Below, piece after piece: positions 20,951-33,148 of a DNA stretch of 64,000 nt. Position 1 is the first letter of the stretch, and each line of letters begins with the position of its first letter. Source of the DNA: Prorocentrum cordatum. Its lineage: Eukaryota; Sar; Dinophyceae; Prorocentrales; Prorocentraceae. A model generated the notes under the pieces. The model was not told where the DNA came from. It saw nothing but the letters and a program-made list of their open reading frames with translations, and made no database searches. A program made the position numbers and the translations under genes. The DNA lies in NCBI GenBank assembly GCA_963575745.1, contig CAUYUJ010014171.1, forward strand, positions 2,003,505 to 2,067,504. Direction: 5' to 3'.

Positions 20951-21800
20951 GGCCCGAGGCAGCCGCAAAGAACGCGAGAGCGCTGGGAAGAGCACGCACG
21001 GGGAGCTCGCCGAGAGCTCGTCAGCAGGAACTTAAAAGTGGCTCGTTTTCCCGAGGATATGTCTATTTTTCTCCTCCTCAGACGCTCCTGCCGGCGCGTG
21101 TTGGAACGCTCTTGGGCCATCTTGGGCGCCCGGGGAAGGCTGCTGAGCTTCCAGGGCGCCTGCGGAGGCATCTCGGAGCGTCTCGGAGCGCCCCAGGAGA
21201 GTTCGAAGAGAGCCCGGAGGAGGCCGCGGAGGGCCGGAAGAGGACCCCAAGGCGCCAAAAGAGCCGGACAGGGGGCCCGAGGCAGCCGCAAAGCAGAAAC
21301 TTCCAAGTGGCCGGTTTTCAAGAGAAAATGTGTTTTTTTCCTCCTCAGGCGCTCCTGCCGGCGCGTGTTAAACCGCTCTGGGGCCATTTTGGGCGCGCGG
21401 GGGAGGCTGCTGAGCTTGCAGGGCGCCTCCGGAAGCATCTCGGAGCGCCCGAAGAAATCCCAAGAGAGCCCGGAGGAGGCCGCGGAGGGCCGGAAGAGGG
21501 CCCCGAGGCGCCAGAAGGGCCGGACAGGGGGCCCGAGGCAACCGAAAAGAACGCGAGGGCGCGGGGAGAAGCACGCACCGCGAGCTGGCAGGGAACCTCG
21601 TCAGCAGGAACTTGAAAGTGGCTCGTTTTCCAAAGGAAATGTCTCTTTTTCCCCTCCTCAGACGCTCCTGCCGGCGCGTGTTGGAGTGTCTTGGGCCATC
21701 GTGGGCGCGAGGGGGAGGCTGCTGAGCATCCAGGGCGCCTCCGGGGAGGCATCTCGGAGCGTCTCGGAGCGGCCTAAGGCAGCCTCGGAGCCGCGCTGGA
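20950..21800. repeat. Three ~260-320-bp tandem units
   Basis: Units begin near GGACAGGGGGCCCGAGGCA (about 20943, 21266 and 21521). Each contains a segment with CTCCTCAG(A/G)CGCTCCTGCCG and GCTGCTGAGC. A partial relative follows satellite array 2 at 48250-48610. Confidence 0.7.
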
Positions 21801-21905
21801 GTCGACCAGAGCTTGCTGGGACGCCCTGGGAGGGCTCCGTAGGGGCCGGCCCGCTGCCACTGCGTTACACTTTGGCGAGCGGTGAACGCTGCATTGTAGT
21901 AGAGA

Positions 21906-23277
21906 CTAGTGTGAACCCGTGGAAAATCCACGGCCCGCAGGTCCAGGCGTTGGTCCCGAACTCGCACGTGTCGCCGAAGCCTCAAGTGACCCCCAGCAGG
22001 GCCCAGCACAGCCGCAGATGCCGCCCACGGGCGCCCAACGCGAGGTCCGAGACGGCCTCTCACCCCCAAGATTGCCCCAAGCCGCCCCACGAGGCGCCCG
22101 ACCCAAGAGGGCCATCGTAACCGATTCAAGCCGGGCGTGGAGGTCTCAAAAAGCATTGGGTTTTCGCTAATCGCGCCCGGCCTCTCCGCGATTAGCGAAA
22201 ATCCGAAGGTTCTGGCCATTCCACTGCGCCAGGATTGGCCCCCACACGTACCCCGAGGCCTTGGACACCGCCCAAGACGATCTGAGGTTCCCGAGGTTTC
22301 GGCCCCCCAGGGCCCTGCATCGATACAGCCAAGGGTGCGGGTGCTGGGATACGTAGGGCCCACGAACCGGCTGTAGTGGCCTGCGGGCAATCTCGCCGCG
22401 GGCCTGGGTAATGGGCAAGAGATCTCGTGGATGTTGGTTGGGATCTCGTGGTTGGCCTCTCGGGAGCCTCTAGGAGACAGTTTGGGGGCTTCTTGGTAGC
22501 AGTTTTGGGGCGTCCTGGGGCCTCTTGGGTTCTCTTTTGGGGCCTCTGGGGAGCCTTTTGGGGCGCTTGGCGGCCTCTGGGGGGCCTCTTGGAGCCTCTT
22601 TGGGGCGTCCGGGGGCCTCCTGGGGAAGTCTTGGGAGCGTCCCGGCGTCTCTTTGGGGCGTCTTGGGGCTTCCTGAGGGCCTCTTAGGGTGGAGGCCTCG
22701 ATTTTTCGGTTCCGGGTCCCTGTCTTGGGCCTCTCTTGGGGCCTTCTTGGGGCCCTCTTGGGCCGTCTTGGGCGACTCTTGGGCCGTCTTGGGGCCCTCT
22801 TGGGCCGTCTTGGGCCGTCTTGAAGGCCTCTTGGGCCGTCTTGGAACGGTCTTGGGGGCTTCTTGAGCGGCCGTGGAGCGTCGGACAGCCGAAAAAGCGA
22901 GAAGGCCAGAAACATTGAAAAAAGCGAAGAAAATCAACGATGTTGGCTTCTGCGGCCCCTCTTAGAGGTGCACTTCGAGCGCTCTGGGGGCCTCGCGGAG
23001 GCGTCTCGGGCCGTCTTGAAGGCGTCTTGAAGCCATCATACGCGTCTCGGATACACTCTTAGACCGTCTTGGGCCGTCTTCGGGACCTCCTGAGGCCGTC
23101 TTGGGGCGATCTGGGAATCCTGGATCAGTCCGCAAGCGGTCCGGGGGCCTCCCGGGCCCGTCGGCAGCAGCGGCCCGGAGGCTCTCCGGGCGGCCCGCGA
23201 GCTCTCTGGGCGGCCCGGGGCGCTGCCACTGCTTGTACTTCTCGCGCGCGCTTCGCCCCGAATTGTAGTACAGAGGA
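21906..23277 (-). mobile_element. Helitron-like module E6 (family e)
   Basis: 5' end TCCTCTGTACTACAATTC at 23277; 3' end CTAG at 21906 with hairpin CCGTGGA/TCCACGG (21917-21933, loop AAA). From about 22310 to its 5' end it is near-identical to the same part of E15 (40930-41883) and E16 (42770-43718), and the similarity stops at the module 5' terminus in all three. Contains the GCTAATCGCG hairpin at 22161-22201. Confidence 0.55.
22161..22201. repeat. GCTAATCGCG hairpin, copy 1
   Basis: Arms TTTTCGCTAATCGCG (22161-22175) and CGCGATTAGCGAAAA (22187-22201) pair perfectly over 15 bp. Related hairpins are at 40280-40320, 41978-42024 and 42561-42607, all in modules of families e/f. The C of TTCGC is T in copy 2 and its partner G is A, a matched change. 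Confidence 0.8.
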
Positions 23278-23487
23278 TGAAGTCGGGCTCCAGCTTCGCC
23301 TCCCACATCTCGCTCAGCAGCGCCAGCGCCCGCTGCCACTGCTCGCCCTTCTCGTACGCGCTGATCCCAGCGCGGTAGCTGATGACGTTGGGCTCCAGCT
23401 TCGCCTTCCGCATCTCGCTCAGTAGCGCCAGCGCCCGCTGCCACTGCTCGCCCTTCTCGCACGCGCTGATCCCAGCGCTGTAGCTAA
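23278..23487 (-). pseudogene. Two tandem PPR units, exactly 210 nt
   Basis: Minus strand encodes VSYSAGISACEKGEQW...LLSEMRKAKLEPNVI then SYRAGISAYEKGEQW...LLSEMWEAKLEPDFI. The first repeat has Ser5/Asn35 (A by the PPR code), the second Arg5/Asp35 (no assigned base). Upstream, across hairpin 23501-23515, the frame reads LDVVHGSD. Bounded by E6 on the left and CTAG of E7 on the right. Confidence 0.85.
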
Positions 23488-23825
23488 CTAGGTCTGACCC
23501 GTGGACTACGTCCAACATCTGCTCGAGGTGGCGAGCGGTGTCTGGGCAAGCGTGCTTGCTTCTGCCCAGTGCCTTTTACAGCCGCTTGCTGTTGCTGAGT
23601 GCTGCGTGTTGCCCACTCGCAGCTTTTCGGTTTGTCTTTCTTCGGTGTTTGCCGCTTCATTATGTCGCTTCTTGCTGCTTGATCCCGACCTCAGCCTGGA
23701 GCCTTTGCAAAGGAAACAAGAATATCCCAGAGCGACCCTACTTAGGAGTTGGAACCCCGAGGAGAGCAATATTAGTAGTAACGGTAAACGCCGTCCTCCT
23801 CCTTCTCCTCATCGTCGCAGTTGTA

Positions 23826-24204
<379 letters not shown>

Positions 24205-24215
24205 AACTAGTATAG

Positions 24216-24419
24216 CGTGATACCTACATCTACATCTAGACCTACATCCACATCTACACCTACAGCTACATCTACATGTACACATGCATCTACATCTACA
24301 TCTACATCTACAACTACACTCACATCTACATCTACATATACACCTACATCTACACCTACATGTACATCTACATCTACATCTACACCTACATCCACATCTA
24401 CACCTACACCTACATTTAA
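24216..24419. repeat. (ACATCT)n hexamer satellite
   Basis: Hexamer ACATCT/ACACCT repeats immediately follow the GTA run with only about 12 bp between them. Confidence 0.95.
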
Positions 24420-24915
24420 ATCTATGCTATGCTATGCTATGCTGCGCTATGCTATACTATGCTATGATATGATATGATATGCTGCGCTATGCTATGCTAT
24501 GCTATGCTGCGCTATGCTAAGCTATGCTATGCTATGCTATGCTGCGCTATGCTATGCTATGCCTTGCTGCGCTATGCTATAATATGCTATGCTATGCTGC
24601 GCTTTGGTATGGTAAGCTAAGCTATGCTAAGCTATGCTATGCTATGCTGCGCTATGCTATGCTATGCTATGCTTTGCTATGCTGTGCTAGGCTGCGCTAT
24701 GCTATGCTGCGCTATGCGATGATATGTTATGCTATGATATGATATGATATGCTATGCTATGCTATGCTAATGCTGCGCTGCGCTGCGCTAAGCTACGCTG
24801 AGCTAAACTAAGCTAAGCTAAGCTAGGCTAAGCTAAGCTAGGCTAAGCTAGGCTAAGCTAAACTACGCTAAGCTAGGCTAAGTTAAGCTAGGCTAAGCTA
24901 GGATGAGACAAGCAA
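24420..24915. repeat. (GCTAT)n to (GCTAA)n pentamer satellite
   Basis: GCTAT pentamers with GCTGC interspersed change gradually to GCTAA and GCTAG on the right. The change of base unit along the tract suggests successive expansions of mutated monomers. Confidence 0.95.
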
Positions 24916-25009
24916 CGCTGAGCTAAGGGGGCGCAACTGGGGGAACCGCGGGGCGGATACCGTGGGAACCGCCTGGGGCGCTTTCCACTGCCCGGCCCCT
25001 TTAAGCCCA

Positions 25010-25320
25010 GAGAGCAAGAACCCTTCTGGGCAGAGTCTAGGTAGGAAATTAAGAGGCGCATCGGCGCCTTATTCTCCTGGGTGGCCGGCGCGGATCCAGA
25101 GCTCTCGGAGGGATCTTCCCTCGGAAGCCTTCTTTGGAGCCCCGGGGCCGGCTTGGGGCGCGGAGGCTCCGAAGGTGCGAGCAAGTCAGGCTGGAGCCTC
25201 TGCAAAGGAGGGAAGAACATCAGAGACGCATCGGCGCCTTATTTTCCTGGGTGGCCGGCGCGGTTCCAGAGCTCTCCGAGGAATCTTCCCTCGGAAGCCT
25301 CTTGGAGGCGGCTTCGGGGG
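25010..25320. repeat. Tandem pair of ~180-bp units
   Basis: GCATCGGCGCCTTATT, GGTGGCCGGCGCGG and ATCTTCCCTCGGAAGCC appear twice about 180 bp apart. A third diverged copy is at 60130-60210 (GGTGGCCGGCACGG, ATCTTCCGTCGGAAGCC). Confidence 0.7.
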
Positions 25321-26603
25321 TGTCGTCTCGCCTCTCGAGGGTCTCTGGGGGCCTGATTTGGGCCTCTTCGGGGCTTTTCTGGGGCGTGTGGGGGGCCTTC
25401 TTTGGGGCCAGCTGGCGGTGTCTGGGATCATCATGGAGCGGAGGGCGCGAAATATCAGTTCGAGTTCCCCCTCGTGTGGTCCTCTTGGGACCGTCTTGGG
25501 CCGTCTTGGGGGGCTCTTGGGCCGTCTTGGGGCCCTCTCGGGCCGTCTGGGAGCTCTCTTGGGGGCCCTGGGGCCGGCTGGGAGCGTGGAGACTCAGAAA
25601 AAGCGAAAGCGCTGAAACCCTTCAAGAATTCAAGGAAAATCCATCATTTTAGCATCTCGGAGCCCTTCTTGGGGGCCTCTTGGAGCCCTCTTGTGCCGTC
25701 TTCCTGCGCTGTGGGGCCTTCTGGGGCGTCGGGGGAGACTCTTGGTGGGCAACTGACAGTTTCTGGGATCATCCTGGAGCGGAGGGGGCGAAATGCCACT
25801 TGGAGTTTCACCTCGTAAGGCACTCCTGGGGCCGTCTTGGGGCCCTCTTGGGCTGTGTGGGAGCTCTCTTTGGGGCCTCTTGGGCCATCGTGGCACGATC
25901 TTGGGGGCCCTGAGGCCAGATTGGAGCGTGAAAGCTCCGAAAAGGCGAAAGCGCTGAAACCCTTCAAAACCACGCGGGAAATTCATGATTTTCGCCTCAC
26001 GGGGCCCGTCTTGAGGGTGGGGCCCTCCTGGGCTGTCTTCTGGCACTGTGGCGCCTTCGGGGGCGTCTGGGGGGCAGCTGGCGGTGTCTGGGATCATCCT
26101 GGAGCGGAGGGCGCGAGAGGTCAGTTCGGGCCCCCCCTTGGTGGGGTCCTCTTCGGGCCGTCTTGGGTCGTCTTGGGGGGGCTCTTGGGCCACCTTGAGG
26201 CCCTCTTGGGCTGTCTGGGAGGCCTCTTCGGCCGTCTTGGAGCGGTCTTGGGGGCCCCTTGGGCGGTCTTCGAGCGTCGGGAAGCCGACAAAGAGAGACT
26301 ACAACAAACATCGACACACTTATGAAAGTCAGCGATTTTTGCCATTCGGAACCCGCTGGGGAGGCCTCTTGGAGCGTCTTGAGACCTCTTGGGCCGTCCT
26401 TGGGCCAATCTTGGGCGTCTTGGCTCGATCCTTGGCGTTGTGGGGCACTCTTGGGCCGTCTTGGGGGCGTCTTGGGGCCCTCTTGGCCCGTCTTCAGGCT
26501 TCCCTGGGCGGCCAGGAGCGCCCCGTGGCCAGCCCAGAGCGGTTTTGAGTCACTGGGTCCTGCGTCCCTCTGGCACGCGGCGCCCCCGGCGTTAGAGTAT
26601 AGA

Positions 26604-26708
26604 TGACGTCGGGCTCCAGCTTCGCCTCCCGCATCTCGCTCAGCAGCGCCAGCGCCCGCTGCCACTGCTCGCCCTTCTCGCACGCGCTGATCCCAGCGCT
26701 GTAGCTGA
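26604..26708 (-). pseudogene. Isolated PPR unit, exactly 105 nt
   Basis: Minus strand encodes LVSYSAGISACEKGEQW then QRALALLSEMREAKLEPDVI, with Ser5/Asp35 (G). The frame enters from RPEGRGSA across the module hairpin 26720-26739. Left flank GTCA|TCTATACTC, right flank CTAG|TCAGC. Confidence 0.85.
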
Positions 26709-28704
26709 CTAGGGCTGACCCGCGGCCTTCTGGCCGCGGAATATGCCCGCCATGGCGTGGACGTGGAAGAGAAGCGTCTCTGGGCGTTGCCTGGAGCATC
26801 CGCCTCGCGCGGATGCGCGCCTCTCAGGCGTGCTGTTTCGGGGGCTCTCGCAAGCGGAGTGAGTGGAAAGAAGTTGGAGGAGTACGAGGAGGAGGAGGTG
26901 GAGGAGGTGGAGGAGGAGAAGGAGGAGGAGCAGGAGGAGGAGGAGGAGGAGGAGGAGGAGGAGGGGAGCAGGGGGGGGGAGGGGGGGGGAGGGAGGGGGG
27001 AGGGAGGAGGAGGAGGAGGAGGAGGAGGAGGAGGAGGAGGAGGAGGAGGAGGAGGGGAGGAGGAGGAGGAGGAGGAGGAGGAGGAGGAGGAGGAGGAGGG
27101 GGGAGGAGGAGGGGCAGCAGCAGGATGAGGAGGAGGACGTGGAGGAGGAGGAGGGGGAGGAGGTGGGGAGGAGGAGGAGGAGGAGGAGGAGCAGGAGCTC
27201 ACGGAGGCCCCTGAAAGGGCACTGGTGCCTCGCTCCGCTATCTTCGACACCTCTTGGAGCGCTCTGGGGCCGTCTTGGGGGAACCTTGGGCCGTGTTGGG
27301 AAGTTCTGGGGGCCGTATTGCGGCCCTGCCGGGCCGTCTTGGGCGGCTCTTCGGCTACATGTCTTGACGCTCCGTCGGGCCGGTGTGGATCCCATCCCCT
27401 GTGGGAGCCTCCTGGGCCGTCTTGGGGCGGTGTCGGGGGCCTCTTGGGCCGTCGTCTACGCCGTGAAACCCGGAAAGCCGGAGATGCTGACATGTGTACA
27501 GTTTCCGTCGGGGAAGCGATAATTGTGGCCTCCTGGGGCCCTCCTGGGAAGCCTCTTCGGCGTCTCTTTGGCCGTCGTAGAGGCGTCTTGGGCCGTCTTG
27601 GCGCCGCAAAAGGCAGTCTTGGCTTGTCGTGGAGCGCTCTTGGAGCGTCTTGGGGATACGTTGGGCCGTCCTGGGAGCCTCTTGGTGTCGCCGTGGGGCC
27701 GTTTTGGGCGCCTCTTGGGCTCTCTTGACGCCCTCTCGGGCCGGTTTTCGTGTGTCTTAGGGGGCCTCTTGGGCCGTCTTGGGGCGGTCGTGGGGACCTT
27801 GAACCAGCTTCTGCGCCATATTCCCGACAAGCAGCGCATGCTAACATTGAGCGTTTTTCTTAGGGAAAACAAGGATTTTCGCCTCTTGGGGCCATGCTTG
27901 GACGCCTCTTGAGAGTCTCTGGGGCCGTCGTGGAGGCCTCCTGGGCCGTCTTGGGTTTGTTTTCGGCGGTCTTGGGCTCTCTTGGGGCGCTCTTGGGCCG
28001 CCTTGGGGGTGTCTGGGGCCGTCCTGGGCGCCTCCTGGGAGCCTCTTGGGGCCGCCTGGGGGCCGTGTTGGGCGCCTCTTGGGTCTCTTGACGCTCTCTC
28101 GGGCCGGTTTTCGTGCCTCTGGGGGGCCTCTTGGGCCGTCTTGGGGCGGTCGTGGGGACCTCTTGTCCCATCTTCTGCGCCGTATACCAGACAAGCAGTG
28201 TACGCTAAGATTTGACGCTTTTCTTTGGAAGAGCAATGATTTGGGCCTGTGGGGGCCATGCTTGGACGCCTCTTGGGCGTCTCTGGGGCCGTCGTGGAGG
28301 CCTCCTGGGCCGTGTTGGGTTTGTTTTCGGCGGTCTTGGGCTCTCTTGGAACGCTCTTGGGCCGTCTTGGGGGTGTCTGGGGCCGTCCTGGGCGCCTCCT
28401 GGTAAAATTTAGCGTTTTTCTTTGAAAACAATAATTTGGGCCTGTGGGGGCCATCCCGGGATGCCTCTTGGGCGTCTCTGGGGCCGTCGTGGAAGCCTCC
28501 TGGGCCTTGTCGGGGCTGTTTTCGGCGGTCTTGAGCTCTCTTGGAGCGCTCTTGGGCCGTTTTGGGGGTGTCTGGGGCCGTCCTGGGCGCCTCTTGGACC
28601 GCGTGAGCGCCTCTGGGGCGTCCCCGGGGCCGTTGTGGGGTATTTTAAGTAGATCAAAACAGGGACCCTTCCCGCACGCGCGGGTCCCTGCACTGTAGAA
28701 AAGA
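26709..28704 (-). mobile_element. Helitron-like module E8 (family a)
   Basis: 5' end TCTTTTCTACAGTGC (28704); 3' end CTAG at 26709, hairpin CCGCGGCC/GGCCGCGG (26720-26739, loop TTCT). From about 27110 to the 5' end it is the same sequence as E17 (44160-45620). Contains a long GAG tract and filler with islands near 27470, 27830, 28190 and 28410. It abuts E9 directly. Confidence 0.55.
26870..27200. repeat. (GAG)n tract
   Basis: Purine triplet tract with G-runs. The E17 homologue keeps only its right end (44170-44250), so the tract differs strongly in length between the copies. Confidence 0.95.
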
Positions 28705-28734
28705 CTAGGGCTGACCCGCGGCCTCCGGCCGCGG

Positions 28735-29060
28735 AATTTGCCCGCCCTGGCGTGGACGTGGAAGTGGAGCGTCTCTCGGGCCTCGCGGGTAAGGGGAGGT
28801 TGGAGGGGACGGCGTGTATGGAGGAGGTGGCGGCGTCAGTGGACGCACACCCATGTAGGCATGACGCGGTGTGGACAGAAGCTGTTTCTGACGCCGCAAT
28901 CTGTGTTCATCATAGCTTCTGCGGGGAAGGTAGCCGTGAGAAGCTCATCTGCTCTCCGACAGGGCCGAATGATAATTTCATCTGGCAGTGGGGTGACAAT
29001 GAGGCCAGTGGGCGCGGCCGAAGAGGCCCGCAAGAGGGCGGCGAGACGGAACTTCCTAAA
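28735..29060. repeat. Family a module 3' sequence, copy 1
   Basis: Shared with 33677-34020, 43854-44165 and 62832-63200, always directly beside a CCGCGGCC-type hairpin. Markers are GCGTGGACGTGGAAG, GTGGACAGAAGCTG, TCTGTGTTCATCAT and AGGGCCGAATGA. A minus-strand frame with NTDCGVRNSFCPH is kept in more than one copy but breaks in others, so coding is doubtful. Confidence 0.8.
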
Positions 29061-29135
29061 AAAAGGCCCCAGTGCGAGGGCACGGATCGGCTTTTCGAGC
29101 GCACCTTCCCAAGACGTCCCCAATAGCGCAAGAGT

Positions 29136-29270
29136 GCCTCCGAGGGCCACTATCGCATACTGTAGGCCCGCTCTAAGCGCCAAAGGGGCCTGCGGAGCAT
29201 TTTTCTAAGGACAAATGTTTGTAGATCCATGTGGGGGCCACTTGACAGGGCACGGTGGCGCTTTTTTGTC

Positions 29271-29329
<59 letters not shown>

Positions 29330-29628
29330 AACGAAGACGGCAACGGCGACGGCGACGGTGCGGCTACGGAAAGGGGCAAAGGGGAGGGGGCCCCAGCGGT
29401 TAGGAGCGTTCAGAGCGGTGAGAACGGCGAAGACCGCCCAATATGGCGGGGGTCGGAGCGGTGCGAATTGCCGAGATGGCCCAAGATTGCTGTGAGAGGG
29501 CCTCCGAGGGCCACTATCGCATACTGTAGGCCCGCTCTAAGCGCCAAATGGGCCTGCGGAGCATTTTTCTAAGGAAAAGTGTTGTGGATCCCTGTGGGGG
29601 CCACTTGACAGGGCACGGTGGCGTTTTT
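29136..29628. repeat. ~128-bp direct repeats around a GAC tract
   Basis: 29136-29263 and 29500-29628 are near-identical, from GCCTCCGAGGGCCACTATCG to CACGGTGGCG followed by a T run. Between them a pure GAC run (29276-29330) passes into GGCGAC triplets. Confidence 0.8.
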
Positions 29629-29757
29629 ACCTAACACAGCGAAGACTTACAAGTTTCTAATGGTCTCAAAAGAGAGCATCATGACTCCCCAGAGGGGGAA
29701 TCCGGGGACTCCCCATTTTCATTGCCAGGAACTGCATTTTGACTGCCCGGAGCGAAC

Positions 29758-30150
29758 GGAACACCACTCCCAGGCCACATTTTGAATGCGGGGAGCCAGC
29801 TGTGGGCCACTTCGTGTTCTTCGTGCTCCCAGAACACCATTCCCAGGCCACATTTAGAATGCTCGGAACCAACTGTAGGCCATTTCGTGGTCTTCGTGTT
29901 CCCAGAACACCACTCCCAGGCCACATTTTAAATGCCCGGAGCCAACTGTAGACTACTTCGTGTTCTTCGTGTTCCCAATGCACCATTCCCAAGCTAATTT
30001 TGAATGCCGAGCCAACTGTAGGCCACTTCGTGTTCTTCGTGTTCCCAGAACACCACTGCTGCACCATATTTTGATTGCCCGGAGCCAACTGTGGGCCACT
30101 TCGTGATCTTCGTGTTCCCAGAACACCAGTCCTGTGCCATATTTTGAATG
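29758..30150. repeat. ~75-bp tandem array, six copies
   Basis: Units contain GAACACCACTCCCAGGCCAC, TTTTGAATGC and CACTTCGTGTTCTTCGTG. The unit length is not a multiple of three and the minus frame rotates from copy to copy, so the peptide-like EHEEHEVAHSWL pattern is not a gene. Composition is clearly less G+C-rich than the surroundings. Confidence 0.85.
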
Positions 30151-30167
30151 CCCGACCTGAGTCAGGC

Positions 30168-30800
30168 TGAAGCCGAGGCAAGCTGAAGCCGAGGCAGGGT
30201 GAGGCTGAGGCTGAGGCGCGCCGAAGCAGGCTGAGGCTGAGGCTGAGGCAGGCTGAGGCTGAGGCAGGCTGAAGCTGAGGCTGACGCAGGCAGAGGCCGA
30301 GGCAGGCTGAGGCTGAGGCTGAGGCAGGCTGAGGCTGAGGCAGGCTGAGGCTGAGGCCGAGGCCGAGGCAGGCTGAGGATGAGGCCGAGGCAGGCTCAGG
30401 CCGAAGCAGGCTGAGGCTGTGACTGGGGCTGAGGCTGAGGGCGAGGCAGGCCGAAGCTGAGACAAGGTGAAGCTGAAGGGGGGGGGGGGGAGGCGGGGGG
30501 GGGGGAAAAGGGGGGGGGGGGCTGAGGCAGGCTGAGGCCGAGGCAGGCTGAGGCCGAGGCAGGCTGGGGATGAGGCTGAGGCAAGCCGAGGCAGGCTGAG
30601 GCTGAGGCTGAGGCTGAGGCTGAGGCTGAGGCTGAGGCAGGCTGAGGCTGAGACAGGCTGAGGCTGAGGCTGACGCAGGCTGAGGCCGAGGCATGATGAG
30701 GCTGAGGCTAAGGCAGGCTGAGGCTGAGGCCGAGGCAGGCCGAGGCTGGGGCTGAAGCAAGCCGAGGCAGGCTGAGGCGGAGGCTGAAACTGAGGCAGGT
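30168..30800. repeat. (GGCTGA)n hexamer satellite
   Basis: About 630 bp of GCTGAG and GCAGGCTGAGGC units, interrupted near 30478-30522 by G homopolymers. The short sequence just to the right (30800-30920) holds ATAGGAATCC/TAGGAATCC repeats. Confidence 0.9.
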
Positions 30801-31077
30801 CGAGGCATCCGTAGGAATCCATACGAATCCTTGGGAATCCGTAGGCACCCATAGGAATCCTTAAGCATAGTTAAGCATCCTCAGGAATCCTTAGGAATTC
30901 TTAGGATTCCATTGGATCCTAAGGCCGTTGCCAGTGCGACTGTCATTGCGAATGCGACTGCGACTGCGAGAGCAGCAGAACTCTACAACTGGATTCTCAC
31001 CTGAATCTTAAGGGGAATGCTTCCGTATATGCTTATACACATCGCTATTAGGTTGCTTTGCCGGGATAATTTTGTCG

Positions 31078-31162
<85 letters not shown>

Positions 31163-31330
31163 TGCGCCCCTACGAATTTCCTTCTGGGCGCAGGCGACGG
31201 CGACGACGACGGCGGCGATGGCGGCGGCGACACCCCCGCGCGGCTGCCTTGGCACACGTGGCACCGCAGGGTGGCCTCCAGGTCGGCGTGCAGCAGGACG
31301 GCGACGACGACGACGACGGCGACGACGGTT
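31078..31330. repeat. (GAC/GGC)n triplet tracts
   Basis: GACGAC and GGCGAC triplets at 31078-31162, then again around 31192-31235 and 31300-31330. Confidence 0.85.
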
Positions 31331-32570
31331 CTGGGAGTTCCCGCGCACCACGTCGTCGAAGCTCACGGACGAGTCCGCAACCTCTTGTGGGAGACGAGGC
31401 CTCGAGGTGTAGTTGGCACAGGGCTGTCCTGGCAAGGTGCAGCTGTCTGATCGCATTGGGCTGTCTTGGCGCCGTCTCGTAGTACTCTCCTGGGGCTCTC
31501 TTGGGGACCTCTTGGGGGGTCTTGTCGGGGCTCTTTTGGGCCCTTTCAAAGCGCTCTGGGGCCGCCCTGCGCCGTCTCCTGTGGCCCTCCTGGGGCTCTC
31601 TAGGGAGCCTCTTGGAGGGTCCTGTCCAAGCTCTTTTGGGCCCTCTTGAGGCGCTCTGGGGCCACTCTGGGGCCTTCCGGGGCCGTCTTGGGGGGCACGG
31701 GCCGTCTTGGGGCGCTCTGGGGGTACTTGGAGGCCCTCTTGGGCGCCTCCCGTGGCCCTCTCGGGGCTCTCTTGGGAGCTTCTGGGGGCCCTCTTGGGTC
31801 CCTCGCGAGCCGTCTTGGGGCCCTGAGGGGCCGTTTTGGGTTCGACTGGGGCTCTCTTGGGGGCCTCTGGGGCCGTGTTGGGGCGGTCTTGGAAGCGTCC
31901 TCGACCGTCTTGGACGCCGTGCAGACCAGAAGAGCGGGTTCTCCAAAAATGTACGTTTTGCGAAGGGAATGGGATGATGTTTGCGTCCTAAGGGCCCGCT
32001 CGGAGGTCTCTCGGGGCAGCTCGGGGGGGCTCGCTGCCACTGCGCTCCCCGCCGCACGCGCGAACCCGGCTATTGTAGGAGAGACTAGGGCTGACCCGCG
32101 GAGTCCGTCCACGACATCTTTCTGGAATGGTTCTCGGAGGAACGGCGCAGATTGTACCGAAAATCTACAAAAATGGCGGCGGCTCGGGCGGCGGCAGCGA
32201 GACCGCGCCTTCGTGTCCGAGCTCTTGTAGCGCTCCAGCAGCTTGGCCCGGCGCACTGCTCGTTCACCCCCCTCCTATTGAGGGCAGTTTCGAAGTCTCT
32301 CGGGGATGCGCGTCGAAGTCGAAGCCCATCTGAGGCGTTTCAGGAGCGCCCGGGGAAGGGCTCGGGAGGCCATCGGGGAAAACCACTGAAAGCGCCGGGG
32401 AGGCTCGCAAGGATCTACAGGGAGGGCCCGAGAGAGCTTCGAGAAAATTTGAAATTCAGTAAAATCTTAAAGAAACCGCTTCTGTGTCGGCCATCACCTC
32501 CGGGCACGCCTTGATGGTGCGATCCAGTCGCATCGCCGCCAACGGGAGGGTTTGTTCGCCATGTCCCATT

Positions 32571-33012
32571 CTGCTCGCCCAGAGGGTTTGTGGAGGCCTT
32601 TGGGCGAACAGAACGGGACAGGGCAAGGAATGGGGAAGACTTGTCCGAATCTCCTGGGCCCCCCAGGTGCTCGTCCGAAGAGTGCGGAGAGGTCCTTGGG
32701 TCATATCAATTGGATGCTGTCCCAGGAGTCCGGTCTGGTTGGCCTGTGAAGTTTGCCAAGGCCCCTGGGGGAACAGAATGGCAGAGCATATCGGGCAAAG
32801 GGGGGGCGGTAGCTGGCCTGTCAGATCCAGCGTTCGTCTTCTGCCCAAGCGGCGCGGGGCCCACGGGCCCCAGGGTTGGCGGCCCGCTGGGTTTCCTCTT
32901 GTTCGCCCACAGGGTTGGAGGAGGCCTCCGGGCGAACAGAATGGGGCAGGACAATGAATGTGGGAGACTTGTCGCAAGCTCCCAGCCCCCCCAAGTGTTC
33001 GCCCGAAAGGTG
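32571..33012. repeat. Three ~165-bp tandem units with inverted ends
   Basis: Units begin near 32571, 32735 and 32902. The third has arms GTTCGCCC and GGGCGAAC around a 21-nt spacer (32902-32938), and the first carries the same arms with one mismatch. All recall AACAGAAxGGG, GGAAGACTTGTC and CCCCCCAxGTG. The homologous block in E19 is at 50860-51300. Confidence 0.75.
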
Positions 33013-33148
33013 TGGGGCCGCGTTGGCTTCCTCAAAGGGCCGTCTTGGAGCCGTCTAGGCCCGTCTTGAGGGCGCCGTTTGCCGTGATGGGGCCGTCTTG
33101 GTTCGTCGTGGGCCCCTCATCTTCGCGTCCGTAGGCCGTCCTAGGCCT

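Larger units (their letters stand above)
19117..21905 (-). mobile_element. Helitron-like module E5 (family c)
   Basis: 5' end TCTCTACTACAATGC (21905), 3' end CTAG at 19117 with hairpin GTGGAC/GTCCAC (19130-19144, loop TAC). The 3' part (CTTGCGAAGTGATG... to about 19370) and the adjacent satellite array are shared with E18 at 45.6 kb. E5 abuts E6 directly at 21905/21906. The 5' 60 nt resemble a PPR helix in a shifted frame (CAGTGGCAGCGGGC). Confidence 0.5.
28705..32084 (-). mobile_element. Helitron-like module E9 (family a)
   Basis: 5' end TCTCTCCTACAATAG (32084); 3' end CTAG at 28705, hairpin CCGCGGCC/GGCCGCGG (28716-28734, loop TCC). The 3' 330 bp (28735-29060) are the family a sequence. 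The body is unlike other family a modules: 130-bp direct repeats, GAC tract, 75-bp tandem array, GGCTGA hexamers, GGC/GAC triplets and filler. It abuts both neighbours without PPR. Confidence 0.5.

Noticed and set aside
26000-27850. Long minus-strand frame (616 codons) over filler and GAG tract
   Set aside because: Same artefact: the homologous E17 body does not preserve this frame, and the content is filler translation.
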